DNA of 64,000 nucleotides from Arsukibacterium sp. UBA3155 (GTDB lineage Bacteria > Pseudomonadota > Gammaproteobacteria > Enterobacterales > Alteromonadaceae). The stretch covers positions 1 to 64,000 of the forward strand of contig DEYP01000018.1 in NCBI GenBank assembly GCA_002364615.1, written 5' to 3'. Of this stretch, positions 55,797 to 64,000 are shown in pieces (the stretch's first letter is position 1; the number at the start of each line of letters is the position of its first letter). Both the position numbers and the translations under genes were made by a program. The notes beneath the pieces are model-generated. The model saw only the letters and a list, made by a program, of their open reading frames with translations. It was not told the origin of the DNA and made no database searches.

Positions 55797-55851
55797 TGGT
55801 ATCGGATTGCAAACATACACCCTCGTATGTATATTGGCAGGCTCGATACCA
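55797..55851. promoter_or_regulatory. Nested dyads between yrbG and mlaF
   Basis: Outer arms TGGTATCG (55797-55804) and CGATACCA (55844-55851) enclose inner arms ACATAC (55813-55818) and GTATGT (55825-55830). They lie between the divergent operons, upstream of mlaF. This may be a regulator site or a leader hairpin. Confidence 0.4.
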
Positions 55852-55896
55852 GGTCGGTAAAACTGCTTTCGCGGTTGTTTTCAGTTGGAGTCCAAT

Positions 55897-56700
55897 TTGT
55901 CCGATATTATGGTTGATATCCAGCACTTAAGTTTTTCCCGTGGCCAACGCCTGATCTATGACGACATGAGTATGCAAGTGCGTCGCGGCAAGGTTACGGC
56001 CATCATGGGACCGAGCGGCATTGGTAAAACAACGCTGCTCAAACTTATTGGCGGCCAGTTAAAGCCTGACAGCGGCCATATTTTATTTGATGGCCAGGAT
56101 ATACCGGCATTATCACGAGCCGATTTATATCGGGCACGCAAAAAAATGAGTATGTTGTTTCAAAGCGGCGCCTTGTTTACCGAGATGTCGGTGTTTGACA
56201 ACGTAGCCTTTCCTATACGTGAGCACACCCGGCTGCCAGAATCGTTAATCCGGCTTATCGTATTGATGAAGTTAGAATCTGTTGGCTTACGGGGTGCCCG
56301 CGATCTGAAGCCTGCCGAGTTGTCAGGTGGTATGGCAAGACGGGCGGCCCTGGCAAGAGCCATAGCGCTCGACCCAGAGTTAATCATGTTTGATGAACCT
56401 TTTGCCGGCCAGGATCCTATTTCAATGGGCGTGATTGTCAGGTTAATTAAAGAATTAAATAACGCGTTGGGCTTAACGTCCATCGTGGTTTCACATGATG
56501 TTACGGAAGTAATGAGTATTGCTGATTACGTTTATGTGGTTGCCGAAAAGAAAGTGATTGGCCATGGTACTCCCGAGCAACTTCGTCAGCATAAGTCAGA
56601 ACTGGTGCAACAATTTTTAAAAGGTGAGGCGGACGGCGCTGTACCTTTTCATTACCGGGCTGATGCCTACGAAGATGAATTGATGGAGTCTGCCAGGTGA
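55897..56700 (+). CDS. mlaF: MlaF phospholipid-transport ATPase
   Basis: About 267 aa. The likely start is a TTG at 55897 with GGAG 6 nt upstream; TTG 55885 and ATG 55909 are alternatives. Walker [10 protein letters not shown], signature LSGGMARR, Walker [13 protein letters not shown]. It is the ATPase of the MlaFEDB complex that keeps the outer membrane lipid-asymmetric. The stop overlaps mlaE by 4 nt. Confidence 0.94.
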   Translation: MSDIMVDIQHLSFSRGQRLIYDDMSMQVRRGKVTAIMGPSGIGKTTLLKLIGGQLKPDSGHILFDGQDIPALSRADLYRARKKMSMLFQSGALFTEMSVFDNVAFPIREHTRLPESLIRLIVLMKLESVGLRGARDLKPAELSGGMARRAALARAIALDPELIMFDEPFAGQDPISMGVIVRLIKELNNALGLTSIVVSHDVTEVMSIADYVYVVAEKKVIGHGTPEQLRQHKSELVQQFLKGEADGAVPFHYRADAYEDELMESAR

Positions 56701-57479
56701 TAACGGACAAACTGCAAGCGCTGGGGCGAAGCACCATTGACAACGTAGCCGGCTTTGGCCGCTCGGGGCTAATGTTGTTTGGTGCTCTGGTTGGGAAACC
56801 TGATTTTCGTAAAGGTTTCCCGCTGCTTATCAGGCAACTGTATGTGATTGGCGTGCTGTCACTGTTGATCATTGTGGTGTCAGGCCTGTTTATCGGAATG
56901 GTGCTGGCTCTGCAGGGCTACACAGTATTGGTAAAGTTTGGTGCGGACGGCATGCTTGGGCCGCTGGTCGCATTGAGCTTGCTACGGGAACTGGGACCGG
57001 TGGTCACTGCGCTGTTGTTTGCCGGTCGCGCCGGCAGCGCATTGACGGCAGAAATTGGCCTGATGAAAGCAACTGAGCAATTGTCTGGTATGGAGATGAT
57101 GGCCGTTGACCCATTACGTCGGATTATAGCGCCACGCTTTTGGGCCGGGGTTATCAGCATGCCGCTGTTGGCGCTGGTATTTAACGCTGTCGGTATTCTT
57201 GGTGGCCATTTGATTGGAGTAGACTGGCTGGGTGTCGATGGCGGAAGCTACTGGTCAACGATGCAGGCCAATGTTGATCTGTATCAGGATGTGGTAAACG
57301 GCGTCATTAAAAGTGTTGTTTTTGCTATCATCGTTATCTGGATAGCGTTACACAAAGGCTATGACGCGGTGCCGACCTCAGAGGGAATAAGCCAGGCGAC
57401 GACTCAGACCGTAGTAACAGCTTCATTAACGGTTCTGGGCTTTGACTTTATATTAACTGCATTAATGTTTGGTGGATAA
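56697..57479 (+). CDS. mlaE: MlaE permease
   Basis: 260 aa starting at GTG in a GTGA overlap with mlaF. MlaE family motifs: [39 protein letters not shown] in blocks, then membrane helices to the C-terminus. Permease of the phospholipid transporter. Confidence 0.94.
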   Translation: MITDKLQALGRSTIDNVAGFGRSGLMLFGALVGKPDFRKGFPLLIRQLYVIGVLSLLIIVVSGLFIGMVLALQGYTVLVKFGADGMLGPLVALSLLRELGPVVTALLFAGRAGSALTAEIGLMKATEQLSGMEMMAVDPLRRIIAPRFWAGVISMPLLALVFNAVGILGGHLIGVDWLGVDGGSYWSTMQANVDLYQDVVNGVIKSVVFAIIVIWIALHKGYDAVPTSEGISQATTQTVVTASLTVLGFDFILTALMFGG

Positions 57480-57480
57480 A

Positions 57481-57945
57481 ATGACCACACGGAAAATTGA
57501 AATTTTAGTTGGCGCTTTTATTGTTGTAGCGGTTGCTGCATTTCTTATGCTGGCGCTGAAAGTTGCTAATGCCGGGGTATCGGGTTCAGGCGAGAGTTAT
57601 GTATTGTATGCTAAGTTCGAGAATATCGGGGGTTTAAAAGTTCGCTCTCCGATTAAAGTAGGTGGTGTGGTAGTGGGTAGGGTAGCCTCTATTGAGTTGG
57701 ATACGGTGTACTACACCCCGGTAGTTAAAATGGAGATTAATGAGCAATACAGTAATTTTCCGGAAACCAGTTCTGTTGCCATCTTAACTTCAGGTTTGTT
57801 AGGTGAACAGTACCTCGGTTTGCAGCCGGGTTTTATCGATGAAACCGTCCAAATTCTGGCAGATGGTGACTCTATTCAAGATACGCGTTCAGCTATTGTG
57901 CTGGAAGAGCTTATTGGCCAGTTCTTATTTAACCGGGGAAATTAA
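57481..57945 (+). CDS. mlaD: MlaD substrate-binding protein
   Basis: 154 aa from the ATG at 57481; the frame also has a TTG at 57469 inside mlaE. One N-terminal membrane anchor (ILVGAFIVVAVAAFLMLAL) and one MCE domain (YVLYAKFENIGGLKVRSPIKVGG). It forms the hexameric lipid ring. Confidence 0.94.
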   Translation: MTTRKIEILVGAFIVVAVAAFLMLALKVANAGVSGSGESYVLYAKFENIGGLKVRSPIKVGGVVVGRVASIELDTVYYTPVVKMEINEQYSNFPETSSVAILTSGLLGEQYLGLQPGFIDETVQILADGDSIQDTRSAIVLEELIGQFLFNRGN

Positions 57946-57947
57946 TT

Positions 57948-58622
57948 GTGAAATATTTATCGGGTAGCGCTCTGTTACTGGCTGTGTTGGTAGCGGTTCC
58001 TTTTACCGCATACAGTAACGAGACAGCTGAAAAAACCGCAACACAACAGGTGAAGCAATACACTGACCCGTTTGAAATGATGGAAGTGGTTGCTGACAAG
58101 ACGTTTCAACGCATTGCCAAAGATCAGCAGCTGATTGCAGAGGATAAAGAGCACTTGCGGGTCATCGTCAATGAAGAACTGGTACCCTATATTGACGGTC
58201 GATATGCCGCGTTAACGGTAATTGGCCGCTCGGTCAATTTGCGGGAGTTGCCCCGGGAAGAGTTTGATGCGTTTGTGGTGGCATTCGAGGATTACATGGT
58301 GGCTTCTTATGCCGGTGCATTAACCTATTACCGTGATCAGAAAGTGATTATTCAACCGGCACGCCCACCTGAAAATCAAAGTATTATGACCATTAAAACC
58401 CGGGTAATAGATCCTGGTAAACCAGATATCACCATCGACTTTAAATTACGCCGTAATCGTGGCTCTGAATACTGGCTGGTGTATGACATGGTGGCTGAGG
58501 GTATCTCTTTATTGGACAGCAAACGGGCGGAGCTGAGCAACCTGATCCGGCAGCAAGGCGTAGCCCGGGTGACTGAACTCCTGCTGGAAAAAGCGAAAGA
58601 ACCGATAAAAGTGCCGGAGTAA
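57948..58622 (+). CDS. mlaC: MlaC periplasmic phospholipid-binding protein
   Basis: 224 aa from a GTG with GGGGAA upstream. Signal peptide MKYLSGSALLLAVLVAVPFTAYS, then the MlaC fold (EFDAFVVAFEDYMVASYAGAL). It shuttles lipids between MlaA and MlaFEDB. Confidence 0.93.
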   Translation: MKYLSGSALLLAVLVAVPFTAYSNETAEKTATQQVKQYTDPFEMMEVVADKTFQRIAKDQQLIAEDKEHLRVIVNEELVPYIDGRYAALTVIGRSVNLRELPREEFDAFVVAFEDYMVASYAGALTYYRDQKVIIQPARPPENQSIMTIKTRVIDPGKPDITIDFKLRRNRGSEYWLVYDMVAEGISLLDSKRAELSNLIRQQGVARVTELLLEKAKEPIKVPE

Positions 58623-58625
58623 GTC

Positions 58626-58934
58626 GTGTCACTTAACATTGTTGCTGAAAATAATGCTTCTGAAAATAACATTGTGCGGTTCAGTGGAGAGCTGAACCGC
58701 GACACGTTAATGCTATATTCACCTTTTAAATTGTTAAATACCCTCAACGGCAAGGTAATCTTTGATTTTTCCGCCCTAAGCAATGTAGACTCAGCCGGAT
58801 TAGCATGGTTAATTCAACAGCTCGGGAAAGCGCGCAAGCAGAAGCTGGATATCGAATTTATCAAAGTTCCCGCGCAACTACTTGCTTTAGCAAAGGTTAG
58901 CGCCGTAACGTCCTTGTTACCGATAACAGATTAA
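58626..58934 (+). CDS. mlaB: MlaB STAS-domain protein
   Basis: 102 aa from a GTG with GGAG just upstream. STAS fold with the conserved VDSAGLAWLIQQ segment. It stabilises MlaF in the transporter complex. Confidence 0.9.
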   Translation: MSLNIVAENNASENNIVRFSGELNRDTLMLYSPFKLLNTLNGKVIFDFSALSNVDSAGLAWLIQQLGKARKQKLDIEFIKVPAQLLALAKVSAVTSLLPITD

Positions 58935-58942
58935 GGTGTCGT

Positions 58943-60468
<1,526 letters not shown>

Positions 60469-60501
60469 TCAATCCGTCATCGCAAAACCAATAACCGCCG
60501 C

Positions 60502-61587
60502 TTAACCGCGGCGGAGTTCCCGCACTACGGTCGGTACTTCCAGGATCTGGCCGTTGCGATTAATGGTCAGCACTAATTCAGTATTCGGCGCTGTTTCAGC
60601 AATAAGATTCAATGCCTGGCGAGTGTCTGAAAATTGCTCGCCGGCAATTTTCAGAATAACATCCCCAATTTGTAAATCTGCTTCATCAGCCGGTCCGCCA
60701 GGACTTATCGCGGTTAGAGCCAGGCCATACATTTTCTGGCCGGTAGAGACTAATTTGTCACCAGCAGCATTCACCACAGGATCACCCGACACGCCTAAGT
60801 GGCTGCGGGTCACCCGGCCATGTTTTATCAGCTTCTGCATTATGTTCTGTGCCAGTTGATAAGGCACCGCAAAAAATATGCCCTGGATTTCCTGATTCTG
60901 CAATTGAAACGCCGCTGCATTAATTCCGACTAAGGTGCCGTTGGTATTGACCAGCGCGCCGCCAGAATTACCTTTATTTATTGCCGCATCCATTCGCATA
61001 AAGTCGATATAGCCGCGTGAACTGAGACCCGTGTTGCCATTTGCACTAATAATTCCCTGGGTAATGGTCTGGCCAAGGTTAAGTGGGTTGCCAATCGCCA
61101 GCACCACATCGCCTACTTGTGAGTCCAAATCGAAATCCTGAGGTATCACTGGCAAGTTATCAGCCTGAACGTATAAAACGGCAAGGTCTGAGATAACATC
61201 CTGACCAATTAACACCGCTTCCAGCCAGCGGCCGTCTTGCAATGCAACTTCTATATGGTCGGCACCTGAAACAACATGGTGATTGGTTAATATATAACCC
61301 TTAGCGCTCATAATAACCCCGGAGCCCAGCTCCTGGCGTTCAATTGAGCGGGGTTGAAATCCCCTGGGGTCGATAACTCTGCTGCGGGTATAAACATTGA
61401 CGACGGCCGGGGCGGCTTTTCTAACTGCGCTGGCGTAGGACACCGGTGCAGGTTCAGCTTGTTCACTCTGGTTTTGCCAGGTTGGCAGGCTAATTCCGGT
61501 AAGCTTGGGAAAAAATAGCAGAATGACCAGCGCGAGCGCCAGGCCGTAAACGACACTTTTGAGAATAAATAAGAAGATAATTCGCAC
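60502..61587 (-). CDS. degS: DegS-type inner-membrane serine protease
   Basis: About 361 aa from a GTG at 61587, just before the membrane anchor (VYGLALALVILLFF); an ATG at 61623 is also open and neither has a clear ribosome site. Trypsin-like triad in NHHVVSG (His), SDLAVL (Asp) and NKGNSGGAL (Ser), then one PDZ domain. It starts the sigma-E response by cutting RseA. Upstream degQ is on the same strand. Confidence 0.92.
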   Translation of the reverse strand: MRIIFLFILKSVVYGLALALVILLFFPKLTGISLPTWQNQSEQAEPAPVSYASAVRKAAPAVVNVYTRSRVIDPRGFQPRSIERQELGSGVIMSAKGYILTNHHVVSGADHIEVALQDGRWLEAVLIGQDVISDLAVLYVQADNLPVIPQDFDLDSQVGDVVLAIGNPLNLGQTITQGIISANGNTGLSSRGYIDFMRMDAAINKGNSGGALVNTNGTLVGINAAAFQLQNQEIQGIFFAVPYQLAQNIMQKLIKHGRVTRSHLGVSGDPVVNAAGDKLVSTGQKMYGLALTAISPGGPADEADLQIGDVILKIAGEQFSDTRQALNLIAETAPNTELVLTINRNGQILEVPTVVRELRRG

Positions 61588-61678
61588 AGCAGTCTGGTAG
61601 CAAAAAATATGTACAGCTAGCATAGCATTAATTATGCTTAAGCAGTAGCCACTTAGCTACTGCTTAAGCCAATTTGCG

Positions 61679-63031
61679 CTATCGGAGTAAGATATAAAGG
61701 TCGTCATTACCGCGGCGAATATACAGCGCTGCCACTCCCTGACGGCCTTCGAGTATCTGTCGTAAATCTGCCAGATTACTGACCCGTTGCCGATTAACAC
61801 CGGTGATGATATCGCCCTGACGTAAGCCTATCTGCTCTGCCACCGAACCATTGGCTAACTCAGTAATTTCGACTCCCCGCTCACCGTTATTAAGAATGGC
61901 GCCTTGCAGCATCGGATGAAGTTGATTGGCGGCTAGTTGACCGCTTGCCAGTTCTTGCAGGGTTACAGTAACGCTGCGCTCTTTACCATCGCGCAAAATA
62001 CCCAGTTCCGCTTTACGATTTGCGCCCAGGGTCGCAATTTTGGCCCGTAGCTCATTAAAGCTTTGAATACGGTTACCATTCATGCTGACAATAACATCAC
62101 CTGCTTTTAAGCCGGCCTTTGCGGCGGCGGTATCTGGCAGTACTTCATTGACAAAGGCGCCCTTGCTCACGTTTAAATTCAGCGCTTCAGTGAGTTCTGA
62201 ATTAACATCATTCCCCCGCACACCCAGACTGCCGCGGCGGATCTGGCCAAATTCAATGATCTGATCAACCAGATTCTTCATCATGTTAGAAGGGATAGAG
62301 AACCCAATACCGACGTTACCGCCGTTGGGGCCGAGGATCGCGGTATTAATGCCAATCAGTTCGCCTCGTAAGTTTACCAGGGCACCACCTGAGTTGCCCC
62401 GGTTGATGGCAGCATCGGTCTGGATAAAGTCTTCGAAGCCATCCATATTTAAACCACTGCGCCCTAGCGAGCTGACAATACCCGAGGTAACGGTTTGCTC
62501 TAGCCCAAAGGGGTTACCGATAGCTATGGCGTAGTCACCTACGCGCAGTTTATCTGAATCGGCTAACGGAATTTGTACCAGGTTTTTCGCTTCAATTTGC
62601 AATAGCGCTATATCACTTTGTGGATCGGCCCCGAGTTTGTTCGCGGTAAAGCTGCGGCCATCTTTTAACTTTATCTGAATTTTATCGGCGTCTTGCACCA
62701 CATGGTTATTGGTAACGATATAACCTTTTTCGGCATCAATGATAACGCCTGAGCCCAGGCCACTGAATGGCTGTTCCTGACGCTGATTGCCCTCGCCTCG
62801 TTGTCCGAAAAACTCACGGAACGCATCAGGAATGCGCTGGCGTACTTCACGGCTGCCCTCAACAGAGATATGAACTACCGCCGGAGTCGCTTTATCCAGC
62901 ATCGGTGCCAGAGAGGGCATCTCTTGTTTATCTGAATTAAAGAAAGGTAACGCAGCCTGCACAGTGCTGGCAGGTGCGGCCAAGGTTGCTGCCAGAATAG
63001 CAGCGTGTAACACAGACAATTTCATCTTCAT
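61679..63031 (-). CDS. degQ: DegQ-family periplasmic serine protease
   Basis: 450 aa. Signal peptide ending near ASTVQA, catalytic triad in TNNHVVQ (His), SDIALLQ (Asp) and NRGNSGGALVN (Ser), and two PDZ domains (about 255-345 and 365-450). It has the protease-chaperone architecture of DegP/DegQ; the pairing with degS favours DegQ. AAGGAG lies 11 nt before the ATG. Confidence 0.94.
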   Translation of the reverse strand: MKMKLSVLHAAILAATLAAPASTVQAALPFFNSDKQEMPSLAPMLDKATPAVVHISVEGSREVRQRIPDAFREFFGQRGEGNQRQEQPFSGLGSGVIIDAEKGYIVTNNHVVQDADKIQIKLKDGRSFTANKLGADPQSDIALLQIEAKNLVQIPLADSDKLRVGDYAIAIGNPFGLEQTVTSGIVSSLGRSGLNMDGFEDFIQTDAAINRGNSGGALVNLRGELIGINTAILGPNGGNVGIGFSIPSNMMKNLVDQIIEFGQIRRGSLGVRGNDVNSELTEALNLNVSKGAFVNEVLPDTAAAKAGLKAGDVIVSMNGNRIQSFNELRAKIATLGANRKAELGILRDGKERSVTVTLQELASGQLAANQLHPMLQGAILNNGERGVEITELANGSVAEQIGLRQGDIITGVNRQRVSNLADLRQILEGRQGVAALYIRRGNDDLYILLR

Positions 63032-63122
63032 CGCGTAACAGTCTCCTTCACATACATGCGACTAAGAACGTTATGGCATAGAAAAAGTTCAGCGTTTGTT
63101 TACAGCGTTATGTAACGAAGTA

Positions 63123-63569
63123 TTACTCGGATTTACTCAGTTTGCGCTCTTTAATCAAACCGCTGGCTTCGCCAGAGTAGTCGCGGGGTTGCTCGTCAAC
63201 AGCTGAATAAACCCGGCGTTTTTCATCAATCTGATGCAGCGACTGTTTAATATGGTCGGCGGCGTCGGTAGACAAGTAATTTAAATCAGAATTTTTACTG
63301 GCTGGCGGTTGCTCAACCAACTGCATTTTAGACTGCTGCACATGGCGGGCGATCCGTGAATAGTTGTCTTGTAGCTGGGTCATTAACTGGTTAGTGACAT
63401 CCAGATGTTGTGAAACATCCTGACGGTACTGATTCAGTTGCTGGCGACTGGCATCAAGCTCTTGTTGCAATTTGTGGCTGTTAAATTGCTTCAAACTGTA
63501 TAATCTGGCCAGAATCGAGCCCACAATTAAACCAACTGCCAGACCCGCCAGGGCGAACGTGAGATCCAT
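63123..63569 (-). CDS. zapG: ZapG/YhcB cell-envelope protein
   Basis: 148 aa, DUF1043. An N-terminal membrane anchor (about 4-22) is followed by a coiled coil (about 30-90, Gln-rich). It links to division and envelope growth in E. coli (YhcB). AGGAG lies 5 nt before the ATG. Divergent from zapE. Confidence 0.9.
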   Translation of the reverse strand: MDLTFALAGLAVGLIVGSILARLYSLKQFNSHKLQQELDASRQQLNQYRQDVSQHLDVTNQLMTQLQDNYSRIARHVQQSKMQLVEQPPASKNSDLNYLSTDAADHIKQSLHQIDEKRRVYSAVDEQPRDYSGEASGLIKERKLSKSE

Positions 63570-63692
63570 ATCAACTCCTAAATAGTAAATTCTGTCACCA
63601 GTGTACCTTAACTTCTTAGCTTGAGTGGTAAGGCATGTTATTATTATCGCCTGTTTTTCCAGCTAAACCAACTAAGTTTACAGCAATTGCCC

Positions 63693-64000
63693 ATGACGCC
63701 AGCAGAAAAATATCAGCAAGATTTAACCCGGCCCGATTTTCATCATGATACGGCACAGGAATATGCGGTTAAGCAACTACAGCGTCTTTACGACGATTTT
63801 GTCCAGAAACTGCCGCAACGTCAGTCATGGTGGCAAAAGCTAAGAGCAGGTACTCCACAGGCAAAGCCGCTGACAGGCTTATATTTCTGGGGCGGGGTTG
63901 GCCGCGGTAAAACCTATCTGGTCGATACGTTTTATGAATGTTTGCCAACCAAACGTAAAATGAGAATTCATTTTCATCGATTTATGCACCGGGTACATGA
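63693..64000 (+). CDS. zapE: ZapE AFG1-like ATPase, partial (5' end)
   Basis: The first 102 codons are in the window and the gene runs off the right edge. MTPAEKYQQDLTRPDFHHD and the Walker A region GLYFWGGVGRGKTYLVDTF identify the AFG1/ZapE family, which interacts with FtsZ during division. The frame is intact as far as it goes. Confidence 0.93.
   Translation, partial: MTPAEKYQQDLTRPDFHHDTAQEYAVKQLQRLYDDFVQKLPQRQSWWQKLRAGTPQAKPLTGLYFWGGVGRGKTYLVDTFYECLPTKRKMRIHFHRFMHRVH

Overview
The window reads as a gammaproteobacterial chromosome of the Alteromonadales/Chromatiaceae type; gene order and protein sequence resemble Rheinheimera, Alishewanella or Arsukibacterium (inference, no search was run). 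It has two halves. About 1-22.6 kb is an AT-richer accessory island with phage-like and defence genes and a P4-type integrase at its right edge. About 22.7-64 kb is ordinary core genome. No tRNA, rRNA or CRISPR array was seen.

Island (left boundary outside the window). The left part holds an inovirus Gp2/YfjJ-like protein, an unknown protein, a small catalytic-domain-only tyrosine recombinase beside a 14-bp inverted repeat with a 7-nt spacer, a short RadC-like JAMM protein and an AlpA regulator. Next is a retron: a phosphoribosyltransferase-like effector with a winged-helix tail, a well-formed msr-msd RNA (5147-5362) and a reverse transcriptase. The RNA's a1 arm overlaps the effector's last codons and its a2 arm lies inside the reverse transcriptase gene. 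A convergent WYL repressor of BrxR/CapW type follows, with two small unknown genes.

The main block (9063-20710) is a composite defence system. Five coupled genes run rightwards: an ankyrin-sigma70 fusion, a MORC/MutL-like GHKL ATPase, a Z1 helicase, a PD-(D/E)XK nuclease and an AIPR protein. Facing them is a modification operon: XRE regulator, small protein, C5 cytosine methyltransferase and Vsr endonuclease. The MORC-Z1-nuclease-AIPR-methylase set is known from comparative genomics. A dedicated ankyrin-sigma factor translationally coupled to it is the most unusual item here. The integrase abuts the 3' end of yicC, a known target of SXT-mobilised genomic islands (MGIs), and repeated GGTGG/CCACC motifs fill the junction.

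Core region. yicC is followed by rph-pyrE, then slmA, dut-coaBC, radC, rpmBG, a membrane protein and mutM. Next come a BamA/TamA-like outer-membrane protein, MscS, a DUF432-like protein, mgtE, a small beta-barrel protein and an M15 peptidase. A TPP riboswitch then heads a thiamine uptake and salvage operon: TonB receptor, thiamine-binding protein, PnuT-type permease and thiamine kinase. A six-gene Mrp/Pha cation/proton antiporter operon follows. The envelope cluster has npr-rapZ-ptsN-hpf-rpoN-lptB-lptA-lptC-kdsC-kdsD-yrbG on the minus strand and mlaFEDCB-ibaG-murA on the plus strand. degS, degQ, zapG and the start of zapE end the window. Two families of intergenic hairpin repeats are present, with conserved interiors and copy-specific complementary arms.
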